Assembly: GCA_032718475.1 (NCBI GenBank)
Contig: JAUCBJ010007104.1
Location: 38,254-102,253, forward strand
DNA from: Nemertoderma westbladi
Lineage: Eukaryota; Xenacoelomorpha; Nemertodermatida; Nemertodermatidae
Direction: 5' to 3'
DNA: 64,000 nt
Positions 10,925 through 20,806 of the stretch are shown one piece after another; positions within the stretch are counted from its first letter, which is position 1; each line of letters starts with the position of its first letter. Made by a program: the position numbers and the translations under genes. The notes under the pieces were generated by a model, which was not told where the DNA came from, made no database searches, and saw nothing but the letters and a program-made list of their open reading frames with translations.

Positions 10925-13499
10925 TTGACATAGGTAAAGTTCAGAAGGTACCCTACCTACACCTGTACACCTAGGTACTGAACTGACCTAGGCATAGCGG
11001 CATTGGCACCCTATCTCATATCACCTCACCACGATATCTCTCTGTCTTTCCTTCTTTGTATTATCTGACTCTGACTTGTGTAGTGTAGTGAGTGTAGTAC
11101 CGGTAGTTGATTGTTTACCTCACGTTCTTACCGCTACCGGTACTGTCTTCGGGTCCTTCGCTCTAATCGGTTTGCGAAGCAGTGATTTTACATTACAGAT
11201 TTAAGTAATATCGGTAGGAAAGTAATGACAGGACAGACACGAGACCGCAGTCGCAAACTGGTAGCGGAACTGGTTGGTAGACGGAGCTAGTCTACATTAC
11301 TATGAAACATTATAGAAAACAACTAATAAAATCAACAGATAATTGAAAAACTAATACAAAGGATTCTCCATCGTTTTTTACCCCGTGCATGTTTATCAGT
11401 TCAAATGGTTACCACCTTACCTGTAACATAGGCCAAAATAACATTGCCTTCGCTAGCGAAGTATTCATTTACCACGTGCCAGCTGGCTTCAGTAGTCCTT
11501 AATTTTTAGAGAATAAAAACATGCTGTAGTAATATGTACGAACCTTTCCTCCCCACTGTCAACTCATAGTACCGTTATGGTTTCAGTTATGAAAGCCAAC
11601 ATGACACGATATTCGATAGTGTATTCTGCTATCGAAGGATTCGAAGCTGCTAAAAACTTTCAGTTTCAAGCATTGCTGTTTTATATGCAACTTCATCGGT
11701 ACTTACAGTAACCTACTGTAGTAGGTACCCTCCTACAGTGGTGCCTACAGTAGCCGGGGACGTGTTATCTTAGGCCCACAACCTGACAACTACAAGCCCT
11801 TTGTACAGGTTGTCGGTAGTTTTGATTGATACTTCATAAATTATTGTATCACTATCAATTATGGAAGGCACATATGGCTACTAACTACAGTACTTAGGCA
11901 CGGAATGACGCCCTGGACCTAACCCATATTATAATGGTGTGCGTGCATAAAGTCAAATCTTCCACAACAACATGGATCAAGGTTTTCATAGTTACCTAGA
12001 TCAAAGTGATTGTACGGTGGCTGAATGTGGCCAATTTAATTAATTTTAAAAATGGGAAATATAAAAAGAAATTAATGAAATATAATTCCTTAAAACAGAA
12101 ATCCGTTTCGGCAGAAACGTCACGCAGAGAGAGGTCTGACTGGCTGATGACATGAAATTATCACAGATTATTCTCTCTACCGTATAATTTATGTTAATGC
12201 AAAACTATTATAAAGTGGTATTATACGAACAACGTATAAGCAGTATGCATTCTACATCCTGATAACAAATGTTCTGAGTGTATAATTACTACATCGGCAT
12301 AAGGTAAGTTTTAATAATTCTGACACACAAATTGGGTCATCTTCAATCTCTTACTTATAAAACATAAATTATCTGTCAATACCCGTCATCTATCTCACGG
12401 ACGGGTACTGTGTGCGACTTTGGATTGGGGTGCAGATTAAGAGGGGGTTGGAAGGAACTGTCCCCTCTTCTATGATTTATTGGTGGTTTTGTGAAATTTC
12501 TTAGATACCGATTTCGTGATAAGAATCGCTCAATTTAAATTTGAGTCTCATAAGCTGATCTTCGTGCTGCGCGAAGGCCCCACGAACGAATTAGTAGATA
12601 ACAGTTCCTGTTATTATGTTAGTTTTTATCAAATCGATAGGCCTGTGAGTCGGTGGGTCAGGTCAGTTATCTGGGTGCGTTCAACACAATAATAACAATA
12701 ATATATTATGGCACTTACTTGCAACTTAATTTGCTATTAAGTTTTGCTACAAACCACCTGATATTTTCTATACTGACTATTCGGGGAGGAAACGCCTTTC
12801 TTGTGTTTTTTGTTAGATAATTACTTAGATAAAGCGATTATTAATTTAAAATATTACAGAAATATTAGTGACGCACAGTATAAAATAATTTACTCCTACA
12901 AAACGCACCAAAAGTAGATGATTGTGCACGACAATGCAAGGATTACATATAATAAAATCATTAACAACATTATATACGCAATGCATATTTTAGTTAATCA
13001 AATTTCCTAAAACAATTGCATAATAATCATGGTAAATAAATATAAGTTTGCTTTTCCGGCAACTTAATAACTCGGGGTCCCGTCTTACTAACTATTAATT
13101 CAATCAAAGTTACAAAATTATATACCTGATAATAAATTGTTTTGTGATAGGCAAAAATGTGTCTGGCTTGTCTGGCGGCGACTTTAATGCCACATAATGC
13201 GATCTGGGAGTGCAGTAGGCAAGGAAGATGTGTCAACTTTCCTGATGGCAATAATTTCAAGATAAGAATAGTCTTCGAGGACCCAGAAAGATAGCAATCC
13301 AACTAAATCCAGCCAATCACGAAACAATTAATAGTCAGGCTTATTTGTATGAGATTTGTGGGGCGAGCCACTAAGTCTAGGTACGCATTTGTGGTGCTGT
13401 AATTAGTGGACCGTCTGTCGCCGTCGTTGGAAATGTTTAATCATTGAAGAATCGGAACCAAACTTGGTGCACATCATTTATTGTCTTTATATCTTGTCG

Positions 13500-13523
13500 G
13501 CCCCCTGTCGGTCACCAGGGGGC
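13500..13523. other. GC-rich hairpin inside a possible dispersed repeat
   Basis: GCCCCCTG and CAGGGGGC form a perfect 8-bp stem around an 8-nt loop. The flanking phrase (GGAACCAAACTTGGTGCAC, about 13456-13474) reads like a dispersed repeat, but no second copy is present in the window. Confidence 0.4.
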
Positions 13524-13872
13524 GTGACCGATTCGGCTAAATTGTACAGCTGCACAAACGTTCATCAAGACTTAGTGCTGAAAGATGTCCCCAAGTAGGT
13601 GTTAGTTAATAAGTCATGGTCTTGATTTACAATGAATATGAAATTACTTGCCCCTTACTGTGGCCCCAAGAATATGGTTAAATCATATTTTCATATGTTT
13701 AACAACAAACGTGACCTAATAATGCCATTAATCACTGGCGTGCAGGGTAGATTCACGTGCAACACTACTGCTTGGTGTTTTATTACCCCCTTCCCAAGAC
13801 TGATTTGCAATTTTATACAAAACAAAACAAAACATACAAATATAAATTATCCGATTAAACTGTAGACGAACA

Positions 13873-13878
13873 TTTATT
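13873..13878 (-). promoter_or_regulatory. Candidate poly(A) signal of INPP4
   Basis: AATAAA on the minus strand, 35 nt past the INPP4 stop codon, which would give a very short 3' untranslated region. It is the first canonical hexamer downstream of the gene. Confidence 0.4.
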
Positions 13879-13912
13879 AGAAAAAAAAGAGTTAACTAAT
13901 TATTTCTGAGTT

Positions 13913-14822
13913 TCATGTCTGCACATTTGCATAGCAACCCTCCGGAGGCATATACATCTTAGGAAATGTCAATAACTGCAACCGATTGAAGGCATACTTT
14001 GCGATACCGCAGTTTTTCCGCGCATTCTCCAGTCGTGTCCCGTTGCCTCGGAAACAATCCAACGCGTGGCGGAACTCTCCCGGGAGCGAGGAGAGATCGT
14101 GCTGCTCCGCCAGACACCGGCACTGCTCCAACGTTACCGACATCGAGGTGCGATCCTTCCCGGACTTGCAGCTGGTAAATCGAACCCCGCGACACCGCCT
14201 AACCAACTCGCCGCACAACTCCAGTAACTCCACGTTCTTTGACTTCTTCACGGATATAGACGCGCGGATAAACCCAGCGAGCGCGGTGCAACGTTCCTGC
14301 GCGTAGGAATCCAGGAACGACGAAGCATCTAGAGAGTACTCGATTAGAGCCTCGGTAAACTCGTTGTTGATTTCTTCCTGCAACGATGTGTCTCCAATCC
14401 GCTCCGCGAGAGTGGCTCGTTCGTTTATACCGATGGAGACAAGGGTCGGTCGCAGTTTAATTAGCTTCCCCGCCTGCAGATCTAACGGGATCGCTCTGAA
14501 CAACTCCTCTGGGATTGCCAACGACGCTATACAAGTAACCCGACCACCAGATAAACTCGGAATCCCAAAGTCACCTGGAACTATACGGATAGATAAATTG
14601 GATAGATCCTTTACCGCCACATAGAAATCCTGAATCATTCCCAGTTCCTGCAGATGGGGGGACAACAATGACTCGAATCCCAGAAGAATACCCGCAGAGG
14701 TTATCTGATCGAAGAATGCAGTACCGGCGCACTGGTGGGGGCTGTCGGTAGAGTTGCAGACACAGAGATTAGTAACTATCTTATTGTAAACACCACAAAG
14801 AACGGCAGGGATCATCTGTGAT
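13913..14822 (-). CDS. INPP4: INPP4, exon 4 (catalytic C-terminus), inositol polyphosphate 4-phosphatase
   Basis: Last coding exon. INPP4 removes the 4-phosphate of phosphatidylinositol 3,4-bisphosphate and so limits PI3K/Akt signalling on plasma-membrane and endosomal membranes. The exon holds the dual-specificity-type CX5R active site CKSGKDRT at residues about 1093-1100 (Cys1093, Arg1099 in the assembled protein), directly followed by the family hallmark SMSVTLEQC. It ends in KYAFNRLQLLTFPK and PPEGCYANVQT, the usual INPP4 tail. Mammalian enzymes have Ala where this one has Gly in the loop (CKSAKDRT). The acceptor TTTTCTAG (14830-14823) joins in phase 2 to the previous exon (TGT CG|A TCA). 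The stop is at 13913-13915. I see no frameshift. Whether the protein is closer to the A or B vertebrate paralogue is not decidable by eye. Confidence 0.95.
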
Positions 14823-15088
14823 CTAGAAAAATTAAATATATAAATTATTAATTAATAAATGAAACTATTAGAAATGTGAAAAAATCGCAGAAAACAAGGG
14901 ACTAGCCAGAGCGAATCTCTGTTTAGCATCAATAAATAAGTAGCTAAATGAGTAGCAGTTTCCTTTGGGGAGTATAGTTGGGGGGGGGGGGGGGGGGGGG
15001 CACTGGAAATTCATTGTAAGTAAATCCAAAATCTACATAAAATAACTTTATGTTTATGTTCATTATTAATATAAAGTTACATACATAC
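14823..15088 (-). other. INPP4 intron 3, with poly-G tract
   Basis: A 266-bp intron with donor CG|GTATGT (exon edge 15089) and acceptor TTTTCTAG (exon edge 14822). It contains a 21-bp G run on the plus strand at 14980-15000, which the transcript sees as a C run and which may assist as a long pyrimidine tract. The open frame that continues through the donor into a proline run is intron read-through, not protein. Confidence 0.85.
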
Positions 15089-16269
15089 CGACAAATATCT
15101 CTGCGTAGTGTGATGGACTCTAAAGTAGAGATGGAAGTTTGTCCTTCTATAAGAATAAGGAAGGTGAGTGCGCTCTGGGCTGCAACGTAGAGCTTTCTCG
15201 CGGACTTGGCGTAACGGTTGACTATGTACTGGAGATAATCGTTCCATTTGTTACCGGGATCGTGGCCGGCCTCCCCGTGGAGTTGGGCAAGGAACTGGGC
15301 GATGGGGCGGAACGATTGGAGGGAAGATGAGACGAGAATATCCCACGAGCTGTAGGGGGAGGTGGTTGGCAGGCGGCGCGGAAACAGGGGCTTAGGGGTG
15401 TCTTCTGATTGGGTGCTGGTTGGTGAAGCGGATGACGTTGAAGAGTTCGCGGATGATGTTTGGGGGCTTGCGGGCGGCGGTGTTGTTGATCTAAGGGTGG
15501 CTGCTCTTTTTGACGCGGCTATGGGGGATCGAAGGGGTGAGATGGTAGTCGACCTAGGGATGTGGGCGTGAGTGGCAGCTACTGAATGAAGTGGGGTTGT
15601 TCTGGCGCGGGGGATTGTGGGTGTTGAGTTGGGAGAGGACGCCGTTGTAGGTAAGGGGTTGTCGGGCTCACCGTTGGGGATTGTATCGGGGGAGGTAGCG
15701 AGAGGCGAGACTACTGTACTTGGCAGTTTAGTGGCGATGGGTGAGTGAACATATTGAGCGGGGCGGCAGGAATCCAGCCTCCTTGCTGACTGCTCCAGTA
15801 ACTCGTTGCTCGCCAACATTGTTAGTTGGGCTACTTTGTCTGCGAGCACCGCTCCATGGCCCAACACCGTCTGGGTGTCCAGCTGGTTCCCCGCATCAGA
15901 GACCAGTCTGCAGTAGGAGTCTACTGATGTCCACAACGCCTTTAAGTTGTCAACTAGGCTCTGAGCCCGACATATGGCGGAGTTCAAGTCAATTTGTTCA
16001 TTCATTTCTAGCAGTTTCTTCAAGCCACCCACTTTGTATTTCATTGAGTAGGCCGTCGGCGCTCCAAACGTGATGACGTCATACACCATGTCCACGCCCT
16101 TGGAAGGTTCTAGAACACGGCAGCGTTGTAGATGTAGATTCGTTGGCAGGAAGTCCAATTCCGTATCCGATTTACGGCTGCTCGCTTTGAACCAGGGGCC
16201 GTTGTAGTTGAACAGACTGCTAAGGTTTTCACAGAACCGCTTGATGAGAACTTTGTGGTTGTCTAGAGC
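15089..16269 (-). CDS. INPP4: INPP4, exon 3 (central region with a Ser/Thr/Pro-rich insert)
   Basis: Middle coding exon, 1,181 nt, phase 0 to phase 2. It starts ALDNHKVLIKRF, then FNYNGPWFKASSRKSDTELDFLPTNLHLQRCRV and YDVITFGAPTAYSMKYKVGGLKKLL, all matching the conserved INPP4 central block (family pattern FVPTNLHLQRM...YDVVTIGAPAAH...GGLRKLL). Residues about 635-755 of the assembled protein are low-complexity Ser/Thr/Pro, probably a disordered linker of the kind that is also variable in vertebrate INPP4. After it the conserved core resumes (ARKLYVAAQSALTFLILIEGQ and TLESITLRRDICR). The acceptor TTTTAG at 16275-16270 is the innermost of nine tandem copies, and the first 24 nt of this exon are part of that array. 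Confidence 0.93.
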
Positions 16270-16704
16270 CTAAAAGGGAAAAACCACAGATATAAAGAGA
16301 ACTTTGTGGTTGTCTAGAGCCTAAAAGGGAAAAACCACAGATATAAAGAGAACTTTGTGGTTGTCTAGAGCCTAAAAGGGAAAAACCACAGATATAAAGA
16401 GAACTTTGTGGTTGTCTAGAGCCTAAAAGGGAAAAACCACAGATATAAAGAGAACTTTGTGGTTGTCTAGAGCCTAAAAGGGAAAAACCACAGATATAAA
16501 GAGAACTTTGTGGTTGTCTAGAGCCTAAAAGGGAAAAACCACAGATATAAAGAGAACTTTGTGGTTGTCTAGAGCCTAAAAGGGAAAAACCACAGATATA
16601 AAGAGAACTTTGTGGTTGTCTAGAGCCTAAAAGGGAAAAACCACAGATATAAAGAGAACTTTGTGGTTGTCTAGAGCCTAAAAGGGAAAAACCACAGATA
16701 TAAA
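16246..16704. repeat. Nine perfect 51-bp tandem copies of a 3' splice site (INPP4 intron 2/exon 3 boundary)
   Basis: Unit length is exactly 51 bp and 9 x 51 = 459 bp fills the interval. I see no difference between copies. Read on the minus strand, each unit contains a pyrimidine tract ending TTTTTCCCTTTTAG followed by the first 24 nt of INPP4 exon 3 (GCTCTAGACAACCACAAAGT...). The copy at 16246-16296 supplies the real exon start. The other eight lie upstream in the intron and are, by sequence, equally good acceptors. Use of any upstream acceptor would keep the frame for 16 codons and then meet TAG, because the final TAG of the next acceptor is in frame. Confidence 0.97.
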
Positions 16705-16868
16705 ATAAAACTACAAGTTCTAACTCGACAATAAGTGCGCACGGTTCAGTAAATACAATATGGTTTAATTTTTCTCATAATATGATTATAATATGATTCT
16801 CATAATTATTCTTATTATTAAGAATAATTCTCATAATATGAAGCTGAAATGCGCTGATTTCAACTCAC
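16270..16868 (-). other. INPP4 intron 2
   Basis: Donor GAG|GTGAGT (exon edge 16869), phase 0. Most of the 599-bp intron is the 51-bp acceptor array. The rest (16705-16868) is AT-rich with a repeated CATAATATGA motif. Confidence 0.85.
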
Positions 16869-17196
16869 CTCCTTCCTTATTAAATCGTGTTGGACATCCA
16901 GCAACCCGATGCTCTTCAGCCTATCAACCTCGTCCTCCTCTTCCTCCAACAGTAACTGTAGATACTGTTTGGGGACCTCGACGCTCAGCCTGCTCTCCAC
17001 CATGGACTCGATCACGGGTATGCGGTCGCCCGTGTGACTAACGAAGCGGTACTTCTGGGTGGTCACGTGACCCCACACAGACCGCCAGGGTCCCTTCAGC
17101 GAGTGGAAACAGTTCCGAGAGTTTCCGTTGGAGGCGCTCGGCTTCGTGGCTAAGCTATCGAGACTTCTCGCCAGGCTGTTGGTTTTCTTATAAGCG
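16869..17196 (-). CDS. INPP4: INPP4, exon 2
   Basis: A 328-nt coding exon joined in phase 2 to exon 1 (ATT AG|C GCT) and leaving in phase 0. It reads SAYKKTNSLARS, CFHSLKGPWRSVWGHVTTQKYRF and then IPVIESMVESRLSVEVPKQYLQLLLEEEEDEVDRLKSIGLL. The last part matches the conserved INPP4 pattern ([28 protein letters not shown]...LGELSP). The acceptor is ACTTTCAG and the donor GAG|GTGAGT, both strong. It has no recognised catalytic motif and bridges the C2 domain and the central block. Confidence 0.92.
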
Positions 17197-17993
17197 CTGA
17201 AAGTTAAATAATTCATTTAACGGTGGTAAATAAATAAGATTCATTGTGCTGTGCTGACTGCTTGCAGGGTAGCAGAATGTCACAAAGTTACAAAATCCAA
17301 AGATTGTGGGCTACTGCTGCTACTTCTTAAAAGAGTCTATGACTTAGTATAAAACTATTTAAGTGGTGGCAAAAAAGTAGACCTTTTTTGTCGAGCGATA
17401 GGCCTATTCTTTGGCGAGCGTTGCGAGACAAATAAGAAAGCAAGACAAAAATGTTACTTTTTGCCACCACACTTACGCTGTTTTATTTGTTCTAAGTCTT
17501 CTCACTTTTATCTGGGCCTATTTCAGCATAAATATCGTCCATCGAAGCTTCTTCCATAGTGAAATACGGGCATTACTACACCTTGGGTGGGTACCCATAG
17601 TTAATTTTTTAATATAAAAAGGCTTTTATCATGAGGTTTTATTTCTAGAACAAATATTTGACCTTCTGACAGTACCGGTAGTATGGTAAAAAAAACAAAA
17701 ACAAAAATATTTATCAAAATTGATAACTACCGGTACCGGTAACACTTGTTCTATAACAATTATAAAAAAAAGTAGAAAAAACTAGCTAGTACTGCAGTAT
17801 AAGAAAGTATCTATTTAATCTATTACCGGTGTCTATTATCTATTTAAATGCAATATTATTATTAATGTCATGGAAACATTACTTTTTTGTTGACATAAAA
17901 AGTGTCCTTTTTTATCAAACTTGTTAACGACTTCGACAAAAAAGTGACTTACAACAAATAAAAATAATTAATTAAATCTGAATAAATGCTAAC
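17197..17993 (-). other. INPP4 intron 1
   Basis: A 797-bp AT-rich intron, donor ATTAG|GTTAGC (exon edge 17994) and acceptor TTTCAG (exon edge 17196). Inside are TACCGGTA palindromes around 17690-17740 and 17826 and an A-rich stretch. A plus-strand 68-codon frame at 17411-17617 resembles nothing I know and is ignored. Confidence 0.82.
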
Positions 17994-19108
17994 CTAATCA
18001 TCCTATCGTCCGGAGCAAGTCTCATTCCGTGTTCGTCGAACAGACTGGTGGCTGATTGGCCAGAGAAAGCCGGGCTGGGAGAGCGGACGGGACTGCGGCT
18101 TCGGGCCAGGATGGGGCTGGCAGGAGGGCGGGTGGGGGTGGGGTCGGGGTCGGGGTTATGGTTCGAAACCCCAGGGAAGATAGACTGCCAAGCCAGAACG
18201 TTGATGTATCCAATAGGAATACCTTCAGCGGATTGAATAGAAGCCGTAAACTGATTAGTTTGCAGCAAATCCGCGAGAGTAAAGGTCGCCTGTCCCATAT
18301 AATCTGATCGGTCTTCCACGCATTCGTAAACCGCGAGTTTTAATCGCGTAATCGGAGAGAGAAAAGATTGAGAAGCGAAAACTACGGATGTTAGGAAGGA
18401 AGGGTTGGAACAGTCAGATATTGTCTCGGTTTGCGCGTGTTTAGTCCAGTACGTACTGGGTGGTGTTGTGTAACTAACTACAATGTAGGTGCTAGGTGTG
18501 TCTACAGCGCCAGCATTGAACTTACAACCCATAGCCATTTCCAAAGGAGGTTCTTCAATGTTAGACTCGGTATCCATGTTCTCTAAAGGAGAACTAGAGC
18601 GTCTAATAGCGGGGTCTAGCGTTGGGTCTCTGCCTGTTTTACTAATTATTTGTTGACGTAGGTTCTGATACGTGTTGTTTAGGTGTTCGTAGCTACAATT
18701 ATCCAGGACGTTTGTCCATGCGCGGTATTCATGCTCGTCCGGCGCACACAACACACACCGATTATAAGAATCGTAATTTATAGCAAAAAGGAAAGGTCTG
18801 TCCCCTGCGATATTTCGTTCCAGGGTGTACTTCTCTAAAACTAATAATGAGGTCGGCTCCGTTCCAGATAAAGGGCGATTCCATCCTTTAAATAAAAATA
18901 AAAGGTTTCCTTTTAATCTGCAGAAATGTTCGCAGTAACTATTAGGCTTAGATTTGTGTTTATGGGATTTTGCGCTATCGCTTTTATGTGATTTTGTGAG
19001 TTTTATGTCGGATTTTGATTCGCACTGAACGAAAAGGACGCCTTCTTTGTCGTAAACATCTTCGGCCAGATTGGCCACAGCGACTAATTCTTTCGAGTTG
19101 AACTTCAT
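17994..19108 (-). CDS. INPP4: INPP4, exon 1 (PH and C2 domains)
   Basis: First coding exon, 1,115 nt. Together the four exons give 1,177 residues, longer than vertebrate INPP4A/B (about 925-977). I start at the ATG at 19108 (MKFNSKELVAVA); the open frame upstream has no further ATG. Residues about 15-135 look like a PH domain: DKEGVLFVQCES, a Lys-rich loop, YCEHFCRLKGNLLFLF, LVLEKYTLER and the closing helix EHEYRAWTNVLDNC with its invariant-type Trp. Residues about 190-310 are the C2 domain expected for INPP4 (TYIVVSYTTPPSTYWTKHAQTETI, NPSFLTSVVF, TRLKLAVYEC, FTLADLL). A Pro/Ser-rich linker (PDPDPTPTRPP) follows. The C2 domain and all later exons identify INPP4 firmly. The PH call is from pattern only. 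Confidence 0.92.
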
Positions 19109-20669
19109 CCAGAAGTCAGTACTACAGCAGTAAGACCAACTGACCAAGGCAGCAAGCAGCAACGTGCGGTTTTGTTTACTGAGATTACAGGCAGACAGGC
19201 AAACCGGTACCGGTCTGCCGTTAGTGCAGTAGTGCGCAGTAGTGGGTAGGCCAGTCTGCCAGTAGGCCTAGTCCAGTCTGCCAGTAGTCCTGTACTACCT
19301 AGGCCTGTCGATTGCTGGATTCTGGGATTGATGTGCAAACAAACCATAAACAATCCGCCTGTCCGTACGCCTGTACGCGTAGCAGCATAGGCTTACTGCT
19401 GTAGCAACTTATCAATTCAATTAATTACCGTTATTTGAATTTAGATGTTACCGGTATCATTAAATTTATTTAAGTTATTAACTGATTAACAGAAGTACTA
19501 CTGACTACTGCAGTACTGACAGACTGACTGATATTGTACACCAACCCGCCGGTGTCAGCAGGAAGTACTACTTCCGATACGCCGCTACCGGTACAGGAAC
19601 TACTGCACAACAGTCAACAGTGCAACAGACTAATACATAATAGAAATGAGACAGAGGGAAACTACCGGTACTAGACTACTGTACCGGTACTACGCAAATC
19701 CCATATACTGATATAGGCGAAATTAATATTTCAATCTCTTCTAAGATAATTAACAATAAAGACTGAATAATAATTCTCATTTGAGGCAGTGAGGATGAAG
19801 AGAGTAAATGTCACAATGGCATGTTATTCGATATTCGAACCAAAACAATAAAGGAGAGTCAATCTGTCAATAGCTGTGGTTAATTTTCATTTTTGTTTGT
19901 ACCTAAATAGAGAAAAAGGATAACATTAGATATTGAGGTAGAGCCGAATGCAATTTTAGCTCATTTGCTTTACCTCAATCTGTCAATAAACTATCTTGCA
20001 TTCTTGCACTCCCTCAATTTATTGTCTATCTGTCTGTCAGCACTTGAGATGGTTGATGTAATAATAAACTTAATAATGATACTGTCAGACTGTGTAATAA
20101 GTCTTAATACAATAACAGAATAAACGTAATACAGTAATATCTTTCTGTCGGTCTATCTGTCTGCCTGCCTATATCGATCGATAGTATGAACTTTCGAATG
20201 GGAAATATTACGAATGCCTGTTACGTTTACCATACCAACTGGTTGTTTGTTATGGTGGGTGACATTGTAAGAAGAATGTGTAATAAGAGTTATGTGTTAA
20301 GTAGGTGCTAAGTAGGTATTATTCAGTGGCGTGGTCAGGCCATACATCTATTCGGGAAAATTCCCGGGCCCCCTTGACGATCTGGGCCCCTCGGGCCCCC
20401 CAGTGGTAGAAAATTATATTGATGTTAGAAAAAAATATAGTAGTAGGTATTACGTTTTTCCAATAAAATATAAGCAACGAAACCAAAACAATAGCTACAA
20501 AGGCTTCCTGTCGCAGTGAGCAAGCACAGCACTAATCTAAGAGGGGTGGAGAGGATGAGGGGGGGGGGGGGGGGGGTAGTAAACGTTGGTAGGAGCACAT
20601 ACCAGTATTATTATATTTTGAAAAAGTCCCCTCAGGCGTCAAGCAAGGCAAACAGTGTTGAAGTTGAAT
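19109..20669. other. INPP4 upstream region and intergenic sequence
   Basis: No coding motif recognised. The sequence next to the INPP4 start is rich in GTAGGCC and CCGGTA palindromes (19200-19680), then AT-rich. At 19800-19860 there is a weak resemblance to the interior of the G-tract element described at 27331-27543 (ATGGCATGTTATT, then AACCAAAACAATAAA). At about 20325-20405 a stretch beginning CAGTGGCGTGGTCAGG with CCCGGGCCCCC resembles the terminal region of a decayed DNA transposon. An 18-bp G run is at 20559-20576. Confidence 0.45.
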
Positions 20670-20670
20670 T

Positions 20671-20797
20671 GGTATTTGGTATTGGTATTGGTATTGGTAT
20701 TGGTATTGGTATTGGTATTGGTATTGGTATTGGTATTGGTATTGGTATTGGTATTGGTATTGGTATTGGTATTGGTAATGGTATTGGTATTGGTATA
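20671..20797. repeat. (GGTATT)n hexamer array 1
   Basis: About 20 near-perfect tandem GGTATT units, immediately followed by the GTCCGG-rich satellite. This is the shortest of the three hexamer arrays. The long open frames of Gly-Ile, Val-Leu or Asn-Thr dipeptides that it generates on both strands are repeat artefacts. Confidence 0.97.
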
Positions 20798-20806
20798 TAT
20801 TGGAAA

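Larger units (their letters stand above)
10925..13912. other. Intergenic region between COG4 and INPP4
   Basis: About 3 kb between the 5' end of COG4 and the 3' end of INPP4, both on the minus strand. I see no conserved coding motif: frames at 13027-13302 and 13632-13865 are short and unrelated to anything I recognise. TACCGGTA-type palindromes occur around 11100-11150. A perfect GC hairpin lies at 13500-13523. The COG4 promoter must lie in the right flank of exon 1, but I cannot point to its elements. Confidence 0.5.
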
